Assembly (NCBI GenBank): GCA_036788295.1
Contig: DAIQNR010000019.1
Location: 1-64,000, forward strand
Source of the DNA: JAHQVK01 sp036788295
GTDB lineage: Bacteria; Myxococcota; Kuafuiibacteriia; Kuafuiibacteriales; Kuafuiibacteriaceae
Length of the DNA stretch: 64,000 nucleotides
Direction: 5' to 3'
In this document: positions 30,042-40,200 of the stretch, piece after piece
Layout: the number at the start of each line of letters is the position of its first letter
Position numbering within the stretch: the first letter of the stretch is position 1
Notes under the pieces: generated by a model
What the model was told of the DNA's origin: nothing
What the model saw: only the letters and a program-made list of their open reading frames with translations
Database searches by the model: none
Program-made: the position numbers and the translations under genes

Positions 30042-31208
30042 TCAGCTCCCCGCCGCCAGCGCCACGACCTTCTGGGCGCCGTCCAGCATGTCGTCGGCGG
30101 CGGTCAGGGCGAGCCCCGACTCCGCGAGCATGCGCTTTCCTTGCTCCACGTTGGTGCCCTCGAGCCGCACCACCACCGGCAACCGCAGCTCGAGCGTCCG
30201 AGCGGCGGCGATGATCCCGGCCGCGATCACGTCGCACTTCATGATTCCGCCAAAGATGTTGACGAACACCGCCCGCACCGCCGGGTCGCGCAGGATGATC
30301 TCGAAGGCGGCCTGCACCTTGGCCGCGTCCGCCCCTCCGCCTACGTCGAGGAAGTTCGCCGGGTCCCCGCCGACGTGCTTGATGATGTCCATCGTGGCCA
30401 TGGCGAGCCCCGCGCCGTTGACCATGCAGCCGATGTTCCCGTCGAGGGAGATGTAGCTGAGATCGTACTTCGAGGCCTCGACCTCCTTTTCGTCCTCCTC
30501 GTCGAGATCCCTCAGCTCGGCCACGCCCTTCTGCCGAAACATGGCGTTGTCGTCGAAGTTCATCTTCGCGTCCAGCGCCATCAAGTCACCCGTACGGGTG
30601 ACAATGAGGGGGTTCACCTCGACGATCGAGGCGTCGGTCTCGACGGCGGCTCGGTACAGGCCCAGGAACAGGCGGGTCGCCTTGCCAACGAGCCGAGGGT
30701 CGAGGCCCATTCCGAAGACGAGCTGGCGGACCTGAAACGGCAGCAGGCCCACCGTCGGATCGACCAGGACCTTGTGGATCTTCTCCGGGGTGCGCGCTGC
30801 CACCTCTTCGATGTCCATTCCGCCCTCGGCGCTCGCCATGACCACGAGGCGCTTCTTGGCCCGGTCGAGCACGAGTCCGGCGTAGAGTTCGCGCTCGATC
30901 GCGACCCCCTCCTCGACCCACAACCTCCGCACCTTCTGGCCGGCGGGCCCGGTCTGGTGGGTCTTGAGCTGCATGCCGAGCATGCTCTCGGCCGCGGCGC
31001 GGACCGACTCCGCGTCGCGAACGACCTTGACCCCTCCGCCTTTGCCCCGGCCGCCAGCGTGGATCTGGGCCTTCACCACCACCGGGTAGGCGCCGAGACG
31101 ATCCGCCGCCCTGAGCGCGTCCTCGACCGAGGTCGCGAGGTGCCCACGGGGGACGGGGACCCCGAACCGAGCCAGGAGCTCCTTGGCTTGGTACTCGTGG
31201 ATCTTCAT
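30042..31208 (-). CDS. sucC: Succinate-CoA ligase, beta subunit
   Basis: 388 residues, exactly the usual length. ATP-grasp fold with the N-terminal MKIHEYQAKELLARFGVPVP signature and the Gly-rich KAQIHAGGRGKGGGVK loop; the C-terminal part has NIFGGIMKCDVIA. The ATG at 31208 follows a GGAGG box. It forms the heterodimer with SucD. Confidence 0.97.
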   Translation of the reverse strand: MKIHEYQAKELLARFGVPVPRGHLATSVEDALRAADRLGAYPVVVKAQIHAGGRGKGGGVKVVRDAESVRAAAESMLGMQLKTHQTGPAGQKVRRLWVEEGVAIERELYAGLVLDRAKKRLVVMASAEGGMDIEEVAARTPEKIHKVLVDPTVGLLPFQVRQLVFGMGLDPRLVGKATRLFLGLYRAAVETDASIVEVNPLIVTRTGDLMALDAKMNFDDNAMFRQKGVAELRDLDEEDEKEVEASKYDLSYISLDGNIGCMVNGAGLAMATMDIIKHVGGDPANFLDVGGGADAAKVQAAFEIILRDPAVRAVFVNIFGGIMKCDVIAAGIIAAARTLELRLPVVVRLEGTNVEQGKRMLAESGLALTAADDMLDGAQKVVALAAGS

Positions 31209-31340
31209 CGCAGCGCCTCCAGGGGAAGCCCACACAGGCAAGACAATTCGGCCTTCGGCGCCATGGCGGAGGTTCTAGACGGCGTGGGGCTGGGCCGCAA
31301 CCACGCAGCCCCCGTCACCGAGGGCGGCAGTTCGCCGCGC

Positions 31341-32642
31341 TCACCGGTGAAACGCCAGGGAGAACGCGAATGCGAGCACCGCGCCGGTGACGTCTGCCAT
31401 CAGACAAGCGATCACGGTGTGCCGCACCGCTTTCACCCCGACCGCGCCGAAGTAGACCGCGAGCACGTAGAACGTCGTCTCGGTGCTCCCGTTCATCACC
31501 GACACCGCGAATCCGATGAGGGAATCGGGCCCGTGGGTCTGCATCGTCTCGACCATCACCCCGTAGGCGCCGCTACCGGACAGAGGCCGCACGAGCGCCA
31601 TCGGCAGCAGCTCAGGGGGAAAGCCGATGAGCCCCGTGATCGGCGCGAGCAGCCCGAGCAGCCGATCGAGGGCGCCCGAGGCGCGAAACATGGCCACCGC
31701 CACGAGGATCCCGACGAGGTAGGGGATGAGACCCACCGCGAGCCGGAACCCGGATTTGGCCCCCTCGAGGAACGCGTCGTAAACGGGCACGCCCCGGGCG
31801 AGGCCGAGCAGGACGATGGTGGCCACGAGCATGGGCAGGAGCCACCCGCTCGCGATCTCCTTCACCGCTCCAAACGGGTCCGCGCTTCCGACGCGAACCA
31901 GCTCGAGCGCGAGCGCGACGACCAGCGCGAGGCCCACCGCCCCCGCCAGCGCCGCCCGCGTCGGCGAAGAGGGCCGCACCTCGGCCGCCTGCGCCTCGGC
32001 CGCCTCGAGGCCCGGGATCGGGAGCGCTTCCTTCCGGGGCGCCTCCGGGGACCGCTCCGCGGCGAAGATCCGGCGTTTCGCCAACAGCTTCGCGGCGGCG
32101 ATCGCGACGAGCGTCGATCCGAAGGTCGCGAGCACGCTCGGAAGGACGATCCCGGCCACGTCGACCGCGCCGAGCTGGGCCCGAGCGGCGAGCACGCCGA
32201 GCGGCAGCACCGCCACCCCCGACGTGTTGATGGCGAGAAACAGCGCCATAGCGTCGGTCGCCACCCCGGGGCGAGGGTTCAGCCGGTCGAGCTCGACCAT
32301 CGCCTTGATACCGAACGGCGTCGCCGCGTTCCCGAGCCCGAGCACGTTGGCGACGACGTTGAGGACCATCGCTGCCATCGCCGGGTGGTCCGCCGGGACC
32401 CCGGGGAACAGCCGCACCATCACCGGGCGCACCGCCCGGGCCAGCGCGGACATCATGCCCGCCCGCTCGAGCACCCCCATGAACCCGAGCCACAGCGCCA
32501 TCTGCCCGATGAGCCCGAGTGCGAGCGACGCCGCTCCTTTGGCTCCGTCGAGCGTGGCCTGGCTGACCGCCGGCATCGTGCCCGAGTAGGCACCGACGAG
32601 GACCGCGCCGAGCAGCAGCGCCGCGAAGATCGGGTTGAGCAT
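31341..32642 (-). CDS. Fused SpmA-SpmB-like nucleoside-recognition-domain membrane protein
   Basis: 433 residues with about ten hydrophobic segments. The first half resembles spore maturation protein SpmA (VVANVLGLGNAATPFGIKAM, ALFLAINTSGVAVLP); the second resembles SpmB (GAKSGFRLAVGLIPYLVGILVAV, MALVRPLSGSGAYGV, MNGSTETTFYVLAVYFG). A cytoplasmic linker with Glu/Ala-rich sequence joins them. In Firmicutes these are two proteins linked to spore core dehydration, but the family is widespread in non-spore-formers, where the substrate is unknown. It is read towards sucC across 132 nt. Confidence 0.85.
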   Translation of the reverse strand: MLNPIFAALLLGAVLVGAYSGTMPAVSQATLDGAKGAASLALGLIGQMALWLGFMGVLERAGMMSALARAVRPVMVRLFPGVPADHPAMAAMVLNVVANVLGLGNAATPFGIKAMVELDRLNPRPGVATDAMALFLAINTSGVAVLPLGVLAARAQLGAVDVAGIVLPSVLATFGSTLVAIAAAKLLAKRRIFAAERSPEAPRKEALPIPGLEAAEAQAAEVRPSSPTRAALAGAVGLALVVALALELVRVGSADPFGAVKEIASGWLLPMLVATIVLLGLARGVPVYDAFLEGAKSGFRLAVGLIPYLVGILVAVAMFRASGALDRLLGLLAPITGLIGFPPELLPMALVRPLSGSGAYGVMVETMQTHGPDSLIGFAVSVMNGSTETTFYVLAVYFGAVGVKAVRHTVIACLMADVTGAVLAFAFSLAFHR

Positions 32643-32993
32643 GGCAGGCGCGACCGGACGCCGCGGTCCCGAAGGAGGCGTCGCCGGGCCGGGGTGGTGT
32701 ACCAGCGGCTCACGGCGAAGGTCATCCTCCTCGGGGGCAACGCGGGATCGCGCCCTTACGGGGGCGACACTCGAGGCGGAGGTGGTTGCAGGTCCGGTCC
32801 GTTTTCAAGCTCGGGTGAGAGCCCCAACGCCTGCATCGCGAACGAAGTCCCCAAACGCGGCGAAACCTCTGCTCTCGCCGGCGCTTTGCGTCCGCACCGC
32901 GCTGACACCACCGCGACGGGGCTGCTACTCTCCGCCGCACGAGGGCGGGGGTGCGATGCCCGAAGGCAACCCCACGCGACCGAGGATGAACCG
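32643..32993. other. 351-bp divergent intergenic region
   Basis: Lies between the SpmAB-like gene (minus) and the FHA-Wzz gene (plus). No coding sequence is convincing. The right half holds a candidate promoter. A Shine-Dalgarno-like GAGGA precedes the ATG at 32994. The left half is GC-rich with no clear motif. Confidence 0.6.
32902..32931 (+). promoter_or_regulatory. Possible promoter for the FHA-Wzz gene
   Basis: CTGACA (32902-32907) and TACTCT (32926-32931) are separated by 18 nt, about 60 nt before the ATG at 32994. The fit to the sigma-70 consensus is moderate. Confidence 0.35.
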
Positions 32994-35078
32994 ATGAACG
33001 ACCACGCGATGTCCGCTCGACCAGAGGGAGCCCGGCGCGCGGGCGAGGCGCACCTCTGGGTGTGCTCGGGGAAGAACGTTGGCCGTCGGTACCGAGTGGC
33101 CGAGGCCCACTTGGTCATGGGCCGAGCCGCCGACTGCGACCTGGTCGTCGAAGACGAGCGCGCCTCGCAGCGCCACGCCCGAATCCGCCTGGTGCAGGGG
33201 GCCCACCTGGTCGAGGACCTCGGGTCCACCAACGGCACCTTCGTGAACAACCAGCGGATCGTCCGCACCCCGCTGCGCGACGGCGACCTACTGCAAGTGG
33301 GCGAGACGGTGTTCGAGTACCTCTCGGCCGAAGAGTCGGGGACCGCCCGAGGGACCCAGCCCGGACGGGACGGAATTCCGGATCCCATTCGCTCGGGGGC
33401 CCAAGGGGCCTTGAACCGGGTCCGCTCCGCGGAGGACTCCGGCTCCGCGCCGGCGAGCCTCGTGCCCCCTTCCGTACCCGGAGTTCTCCCCGGCTACCCG
33501 GCCTACGCCGGCCACTACGCGGCGACGGTGCCCCCGCCGGAGCCCGCGGAGGCGCCGAAAAAAGGGCCGGATCTGCTCGCGATCCTGGCCCGGATCCGTC
33601 GCGTCGCCCTGCTCTACGTCCCGTACTGGCCCACATTCGTCGCCTTCGCCTTCGTCGGCCTGATGCTCGGAGCGCTTCACTTCAAGCTGAAGCCCCCTGC
33701 GAGCGAGGCGTCCTTTCAGGTGATGCTCCGCCCCGGCGGGACCTCCTCCGACACGTTTGGCGGGGGATCGAACGACAACCTGCAGTTCTTCGCCGACCAA
33801 GTCATCGAGCGGTTCCTGTCTCCGCCCCTGGTCGAGGCCAGCCTCGAGCGCCTGTCCGGCAAATCACCGGGCGCAGGGGCGGTTGACGGCCACCTGGCCC
33901 GGCTCTCGTTCTTTCGCCTCGGGATGTTCAACTCGAACCTCTACGAGGGTCGGTTCCTGGATGGGACAAAAGAAGGCGCGGTGCGCTACCTGAACACGCA
34001 TCTCGAGACCTTTCTCGAGCGGGAGGTGGAAATCGCGCTCAGCCAGGTGAAAGCCGACGTCGCGTTCTTCACCGACGAGTTCGGAAAAGCGGCGCGGGCG
34101 CTCGAGGCGGCCCAGCAGGCCCTGTCCGACTACAAGGCGAACAACCCCGACGCCCTCCCCGAGCTGGTGCGGTCGAACTATACCCAGTTCGAGTCCCTTC
34201 GACAGCGCCGGCTCACGCTCGAGCAGACGGCGGCGAGCATCGAGGCCCGGATGCGAGAGAACCGTCGGCTGCTCCAAGCCACGCCCCGGACCCACGCCGG
34301 CTCCTTCGTCGCCGGGAACAACTTTCAGAGCCAGATAGGCACACTCAACGCCCAGCTCGCCGCGGCTCGGGCGGCGGGCAAAGGGGACGAGCACCCGGAA
34401 GTAACGCGGCTGAAGCGGCAGGTGGCCGAACTCGAAGCGCTCGCCCAGGACCCAGAGATGACCCGCTCGACCGCCCAGCTTGCGCTGAACCCCCTCTACC
34501 AACAGCTCGAGCAGCGGATCAATGAGGACAGCTCGAGCCTCGGAGCGCTTCGAAAAGAGATGCAGCAGGTGGAGAAAGATTTCGAGGCCCAGCAGGAGAA
34601 GCTCAAGGACTATCTGCCGAAGGCGGAGGCGGAGTTTCAGGAGCTGAACCGTCGCTACGAGACGGTCGAGGCCGAGCACAAGGCGCTCGACCGCAAGCTG
34701 CGAAACGCGCAGCTTCAGCTCGAGCGGGAGCGAAAGCGGGCGGACGTCCAGTACCAGCTGATCGTCCCCACCCGGCCGCTCACGAAATCCACGGGAAAGG
34801 CCCGCATCATTCGCCTCGCTGCAGGGGCCATCGGCGGGCTCGCGCTCGCGTTCGCGATCGCCACCACGATCCTCTTTGCGACCGGTCGCATGACGCTGCG
34901 GATGATCTTTGGCCGGGACGTCTCGCTCACTGCCCTCTACGCCATGCTCGACGACGCCGAGCGAAAGCTCGACACCCCGGCGCTCCCCGCGCCCGAGTCG
35001 CAGAACCTCCGGCGGCTCGGCCCAGGGAAGCTGCCGCCGGACGACCCGACGGAGATCAACGGCGGGCCATCGCGGTAA
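32994..35078 (+). CDS. FHA-domain/Wzz chain-length-determinant fusion
   Basis: 694 residues. An N-terminal FHA phosphothreonine-binding domain (about 20-110) has YRVAEAHLVMGR, ERASQRHARI and EDLGSTNGTFVNN. A Pro/Ala linker follows, then a first transmembrane helix (about 210-225), a long periplasmic Wzz-like part with coiled coils (to about 600; QVEKDFEAQQEKLKDYLPKA) and a second transmembrane helix (about 608-630). The Wzz class sets chain length in surface polysaccharide export and often pairs with a tyrosine kinase. No Walker motif is seen here, so this protein is not itself the kinase; the FHA domain could tie export to Ser/Thr kinase signalling. It overlaps the convergent barrel gene by 23 nt. 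Confidence 0.82.
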   Translation: MNDHAMSARPEGARRAGEAHLWVCSGKNVGRRYRVAEAHLVMGRAADCDLVVEDERASQRHARIRLVQGAHLVEDLGSTNGTFVNNQRIVRTPLRDGDLLQVGETVFEYLSAEESGTARGTQPGRDGIPDPIRSGAQGALNRVRSAEDSGSAPASLVPPSVPGVLPGYPAYAGHYAATVPPPEPAEAPKKGPDLLAILARIRRVALLYVPYWPTFVAFAFVGLMLGALHFKLKPPASEASFQVMLRPGGTSSDTFGGGSNDNLQFFADQVIERFLSPPLVEASLERLSGKSPGAGAVDGHLARLSFFRLGMFNSNLYEGRFLDGTKEGAVRYLNTHLETFLEREVEIALSQVKADVAFFTDEFGKAARALEAAQQALSDYKANNPDALPELVRSNYTQFESLRQRRLTLEQTAASIEARMRENRRLLQATPRTHAGSFVAGNNFQSQIGTLNAQLAAARAAGKGDEHPEVTRLKRQVAELEALAQDPEMTRSTAQLALNPLYQQLEQRINEDSSSLGALRKEMQQVEKDFEAQQEKLKDYLPKAEAEFQELNRRYETVEAEHKALDRKLRNAQLQLERERKRADVQYQLIVPTRPLTKSTGKARIIRLAAGAIGGLALAFAIATTILFATGRMTLRMIFGRDVSLTALYAMLDDAERKLDTPALPAPESQNLRRLGPGKLPPDDPTEINGGPSR

Positions 35079-36519
35079 CGGGTCCGTCCCCTCCCCTTGA
35101 GTCGAGCAGCACCCGGATGCCGACCTGAGCGGACAGCTCCCTCTGGGCGGTCGCGGCGTCCTCGTCGCCAAACCGAGATACGTGGGGGCCGCGCAGCGCG
35201 AACCGGGCTCCGGCGAGGAGGCTGACCGAGCGGTCCACCAGCCATGCAGAGCCCAACTCGGCGAACACGCCGCTGAGATCGGGCAGCTCGGCCCCGCGTG
35301 CGCTCTCGGCCAAGGCCGGGTCATCGAAGTCCTCTGGGCAGCCCCCTCTTGGCACCCCGACGAGGGGCGTGCGAGGCGGACAGGACGACTCGGGAGAGAG
35401 CGCGAACACCCCCGCTCGGAGGGTTGCGGTGACGTCGCGTTCGAACAGAGCGGTGACCCCGATGGAGCCCTCGGCGCGGGTCAGGAGTTGTCGACTGAGC
35501 GGGTCGGCCAGGGCATCGAGGCCGATCAACGTGTCCCCGCGAAGCTGCAGCGCTCGAAGCTGAAGCAACATGGCCTCGGCGCCGAACAGCAGCCGCGGCA
35601 ACACCCGCAGCGACTCTGCGCCCTCCTCGGGGGAAGCGTCGGCGAGGAGGATGCCGCCGGCGAGGATGTTCAAGCTCGAGCTTGCCGTCGTGCGGGTCAC
35701 GAGCCGCACATCGGCCCTCGCCCCGTGGAGCATCGGTCCGGGCTGAAAATCGTTGAGCTCGTACCCTCCTCGGATTTCTAGGGTCGTCACCTCGGACAGC
35801 GCGCTGATGGTCGCGAAGTTCAGCCCGAAGGTGCACGTGTTGGCGAAGAGCCCGCCGGGGTCGGCACCTACCGCCGCATCCCCCCCGCCGAAGCACAAGG
35901 TCCCTTGGTCCCCATTATCCGGCGCGGGAGCAACCCCCTCTCCCAAGTCTCCGGGGTACAGAAGGCGGAGGCTGGCCGTGATCCGAAAATCGTCGTGGCC
36001 GATGAGCGGTCCCACCAGCGATGTCTCGACGCTGAGCGATTCCACTTGGATCACCGGAGCGACGGGCGTGGTCGTCGGACCTCCCGGAGTCCCCGGCTCG
36101 CCCGGTGCCCCGCCCCCGGCGAACAAGACGAAGTCCATCTGTCCCGACTGACCTTGCGCCGCTCCGCTCCACGTCCACCGCGGCGCGATTCGATGCTCGA
36201 ATTCGGCGGTGGCGTCGTGAAGGAGAAGAAAGGGGAGGTCTTCGGTCTCGAGCAGCTCGGGCCCTTGCTCGAGGAAACTTACTCGGAGCAGGAACCGAGG
36301 CTGGTAGGAGACCCTCACCTCCGTGCGGGGCTCCGACAGGCCGATCTGCAGCAGCGGGGTCAGCTCCGTGTCGTAGGCGAGCAGCGAGCTCCCGTCCGCG
36401 AGGCCAACCGGGAGCTCACCGTATCGCTGCAGCAGCGTCGCGCCGCCGACCACGTATGCGTTCCACTGCCCAGCGCAGGCAACGAGCATGGCCGCAGGGA
36501 TGACCCCCATCACGGTCAC
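35056..36519 (-). CDS. Secreted outer-membrane-barrel-like protein linked to polysaccharide export
   Basis: 487 residues with an N-terminal signal (IPAAMLVACAG). The body is rich in alternating beta strands with aromatic ends (EVRVSYQPRFLLRVSF, FRITASLRLLYPG, TLEIRGGYELNDFQPG, ARADVRLVTRTT, ATLRAGVFALSPES), as in outer-membrane barrels of exopolysaccharide loci. It starts inside the stop of the Wza-type gene (ATGA), so the two are translated together. It may be the outer-membrane part of a polysaccharide exporter; the family is not named with certainty. Confidence 0.6.
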   Translation of the reverse strand: MTVMGVIPAAMLVACAGQWNAYVVGGATLLQRYGELPVGLADGSSLLAYDTELTPLLQIGLSEPRTEVRVSYQPRFLLRVSFLEQGPELLETEDLPFLLLHDATAEFEHRIAPRWTWSGAAQGQSGQMDFVLFAGGGAPGEPGTPGGPTTTPVAPVIQVESLSVETSLVGPLIGHDDFRITASLRLLYPGDLGEGVAPAPDNGDQGTLCFGGGDAAVGADPGGLFANTCTFGLNFATISALSEVTTLEIRGGYELNDFQPGPMLHGARADVRLVTRTTASSSLNILAGGILLADASPEEGAESLRVLPRLLFGAEAMLLQLRALQLRGDTLIGLDALADPLSRQLLTRAEGSIGVTALFERDVTATLRAGVFALSPESSCPPRTPLVGVPRGGCPEDFDDPALAESARGAELPDLSGVFAELGSAWLVDRSVSLLAGARFALRGPHVSRFGDEDAATAQRELSAQVGIRVLLDSRGGDGPVTAMARR

Positions 36520-37097
36520 TCGACCACGACGACGTCGCCGTCGTGCAATCGGAAGAGCGTGGACGCGGGATCGCCGGCCCGGAGCGCCTCGTACCGAAAC
36601 CGGACCCTCGAGATCCGGGGCCGCTTTCGAACCACGTAGATCCCGTCCCGATTCGCAAACGGGGTCAGCCCGCCGGCCCGGGCGATGACGGAGAGCACCG
36701 ACTCGTCGAACGCGACCGTGAACTGGCTCGGGGTCCGAACCTCGCCCACCACGGCGACGCGGACCGGCCGCGGGGTGATGACGGTGACGGTGACCTTCGC
36801 GTCCACCACGATCCCGCGCAGCCGATTCGCGAGCCGGGTCGCCGCCTCGGCCTCGGTGGCGCCGGCCAAGGACACCGGTCCGACCAAGGGCTGCAGGTAG
36901 GTGCCGTTCTCGAGCACGGTGAAGGTCCCGCTCATGTCGTCCTGGCCCTTGACGGCAACTCCGATGCTGTCACCGGGCTCGATGCGCCGCGCCTCTTCGC
37001 TCGCCGGGAGATCCCCCACCCAAACGAACGGCCGCGCCGTGCCACAAGCGGTGAGGAGCACACCCAGTACGAGCGGGCGCATTCGAGGCCGAACCAT
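36516..37097 (-). CDS. Wza-type polysaccharide export lipoprotein
   Basis: 193 residues. The signal peptide ends in LLTACGT (lipobox Cys). A polysaccharide biosynthesis/export domain (GDSIGVAVKGQDDMSG to KVTVTVITPRP) is followed by a single SLBB-type domain (VAVVGEVRTPSQFTV). Full-length Wza is about 360 residues and ends in an outer-membrane helix; this is the short form, lacking that helix, which in other systems is paired with a separate outer-membrane barrel. The barrel-like gene translated with it is a good candidate. It is divergent from the NRPS gene across 171 nt. The start could also be the ATG at 37082. Confidence 0.85.
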   Translation of the reverse strand: MVRPRMRPLVLGVLLTACGTARPFVWVGDLPASEEARRIEPGDSIGVAVKGQDDMSGTFTVLENGTYLQPLVGPVSLAGATEAEAATRLANRLRGIVVDAKVTVTVITPRPVRVAVVGEVRTPSQFTVAFDESVLSVIARAGGLTPFANRDGIYVVRKRPRISRVRFRYEALRAGDPASTLFRLHDGDVVVVE

Positions 37098-37268
37098 CGG
37101 CGCTCACGTCGCACGTTGTGGGGTTCGGTTCAACGGAGCGACCGCTGGATCCAAAGCGGACAGCGACGCACCCGCGACGGTCCACCACCCGCCGCCCATC
37201 TTTACCCGATGCAGCCAAGCGGATAAGCCGAAGGGCGAGGGCGGTGAAACGCTCCTCGGGCCAAAAGC

Positions 37269-40200
37269 ATGGACACCGCGCCGACCTTCAGCTGCTTTCT
37301 CATCGGGGGGGACACCCTGCTCAACGAATGCGGTGAAACCCTGATAACCAAGGGCCATCGCATATCGGGCGTGATCACGGCTGCGCCGAAGGTCCGAACA
37401 TGGGCGACCAAACGGGGCCTGCGCCACGTGGACGTGAACGGCCGCTACGCGGAGGCGCTGGCCGAAGCCCCGTTCGACTACCTGTTCGCGATCACGCACC
37501 TCTCGCTCATCCCGGACGACGTGCTGGCGATGCCCCGCCGGGGCGCCGTGAACTTCCACGACGGACCGCTGCCCCGCTACGCCGGCCTCAACACCCCCGC
37601 CTGGGCCCTCATGAACGGGGAGCGCGAATACGGGATCAGCTGGCACGTCATCACCCCGGGCGTCGATGAGGGCGATCTGCTGAACCAGCGCCTGTTCGAC
37701 CTCGCGCCGGACGAGACCTCGCTGTCGCTCAACACCCGGTGCTTCGCGGCTGGCCTCGAATCGTTCGCCGAGCTCGTGGACCAGCTCGCCAGCGGGAGCG
37801 AGGTCCGCACCGCTCAGGATCTCTCCGGGCGCTCGGTGTTCCTGCGCGACCAACGACCGGCGGCCGGCGCCATGCTCGATTGGCGGCAATCGGCGACGGG
37901 CCTCGCAGCGCTGGTGCGGGCGCTCGATTTCGGTCCGTACCCAAACCTGCTCGCGGCCCCCAAGGCCAGGGTGAACGGGCAGGTGGTGCTCGTCCTCGAG
38001 GCGGAGGCGAGGGACGAAGAGGGCATGGGCGCTCCCGGATCGGTCCTCTCGATGGACGACTCCGAGCTGCTCGCGACCACCGGCGACGGCGTTTTGCGGC
38101 TGACCCGTCTCGCCCTCCCCTGCGGCGCGCCGCTGACCCCGGCCGGCTTGGCGGAGCGAGCGGGGCTCGCCGCCGGCGGCGGATTCGACGTGCTCTCGGA
38201 CGCAGAACGAGCGGAGATCGACGAGCTGGTGCAGCGGACGGCTCGTTTCGAAGGGTTTTGGAGAAAGCGGCTCGAGGCCCTCGAGCCGCTCGACCTGCCC
38301 GGCGCCACCGCTCGAGAAGCTGAGCCGGCGCCGGTGGCCGAGCCGCTGGCCCTGCCCGACGCCTGGCTCGGGGGATCGGGCGACCCGGTCGCCCGCCTCG
38401 TGGCTGGCTTCGCTCTTTGGCTGGGGCGAACCGGAGGAAAAAACCGGTTTCACCTCGGATTTGGCTCCGACCGCCTCGACGAGCGCCTCGGGGCGCGCCG
38501 GGACCTGTTTGCGACCGAGCTGCCGCTGGCGGTGGAGCTGGACCTCCACGCCTCGTTCGCGGCCAGCCAGGACCGGATCTTCGCCGAGCTCGAGCGGGTC
38601 GAGCGCCGCGAGACCTACTTGCGCGACCTCGTCGGCCGGCAGCCGATCCTCGCCGATAACCCGGCGCTCGGGGTCGGTCTCGCTCCGGTCGCGGTGCGCA
38701 TCGGGGACCCGGCCGCCGCCCGCCTCGCTCCGCGAAGCCAGCTGACCGTCACCGTCGATCCGGACGGGAACCGCGCGACCGCGGTGTTCGACGGCGCGCA
38801 GGTCTCGGCCGAGTCCCGCGCCCAGTGCCTGAGCCAGATCCGGGTCCTGCTCGAGAACGTCGCCGCAGCCCCCGAGGCCCCGGTTGGGGAGATCGGCCTG
38901 CTCTCGGCCGATGAGCGGCAGCGGGTGCTCACGGAGTGGAACCGCACCGCCCGCGACCACGACCGGACCCGGTGCCTGCACCAGCTGTTCGAGGCCCAGG
39001 TCGACCGCTCCCCAGACGCGACCGCGGTGGTGTTCGAGGGGCGCAGCCTGAGCTACCGCGAGCTCGACCACCGCGCGAATCGCCTCGCCCGGCATCTGCG
39101 CAGCCTCGGCGTGGGGCCCGACGTCCTCGTCGGCGTGCACGTCGAGCGCTCGCTCGAGCTCGTGGTCGCGATCCAGGCCGTCCACAAGGCCGGCGGAGCC
39201 TACGTCCCGCTCGACCCCGCCTTCCCGGCCGACCGGGTGAACTACATGGTCGAGGACGCCCGGTGCGCGGTGATCCTGACCCAAAGCGCGATCGTCTCCC
39301 GTCTGCCTCCGGCGCCGGCCAAAGTGGTGCGCATCGACGGCGACGCCGCCGCGATCGACCAGCACGACGGCGACCGCCTGGGGGACGTCGGGGTCGCCGC
39401 GTCGAACCTCGCCTATGTCATCTATACTTCGGGGTCCACCGGGCGGCCGAAGGGGGTGATGGTGGAGCATCGAAACGCCCACAACTTCTTCGTGGGCATG
39501 GACGAGCGGGTGCCGACCGAGACCCAGGATGGCGCGCAGCCGTGCTGGCTCGCGGTGACGAGCCTGTCCTTCGACATCTCGGTGCTCGAGCTGCTGTGGA
39601 CGCTCACCCGGGGCTTCAAGGTGGTGGTGTTCAAGGACCGGGAGCGGGGCGGCGAGAAGGTCCCGCCCCACATCGCCGCCCGGGCGATGGGCTTCGGCAT
39701 GTTCATGTGGGGCAACGACGATGGCCCCGGCAAAAAGAAGTACGAGCTGATGCTCGAAGGCGCGAAGTACCTCGACCAGAACGGATTCACTTCGGTGTGG
39801 ACCCCGGAGCGGCACTTTCACGCGTTCGGGGGCCCCTACGCGAACCCATCGGTGACCGGCGCCGCGCTCGCCGTGATCACGAAAAACGTGAGCATTCGCT
39901 CCGGCTCCTGCGTCTCTCCTCTCCACCACCCGATCCGGATCGCGGAGGAGTGGGCGATGGTGGACAACCTGTCCGATGGACGGGTGGGGCTGTCCTTTGC
40001 GTCGGGGTGGCAGCCGAACGACTTCGTGATTCGCCCCGAGAGCTACGGCACCAAGGAGCGCCCCCGGGCCAAGGACGTGATGCTCGAGCAAATCGAGATC
40101 GTCCGGAAGCTGTGGCGGGGGGAGAAAGTGGAGTTCCCGAACCCCTTCGGTGACATGGTGCCCATCCAGACCCTGCCTCGGCCGGTTCAGCCCGAGCTCC

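Noticed and set aside
30141..32993. Upstream extension of the FHA-Wzz frame by nearly 950 codons
   Set aside because: The extension is antisense to sucC and SpmAB; a ribosome-binding site and the FHA domain begin at 32994.
37201..37227. Promoter TTTACC/GATAAG before the NRPS gene
   Set aside because: Spacing is only 15 nt and both hexamers are weak; no reliable promoter could be called.
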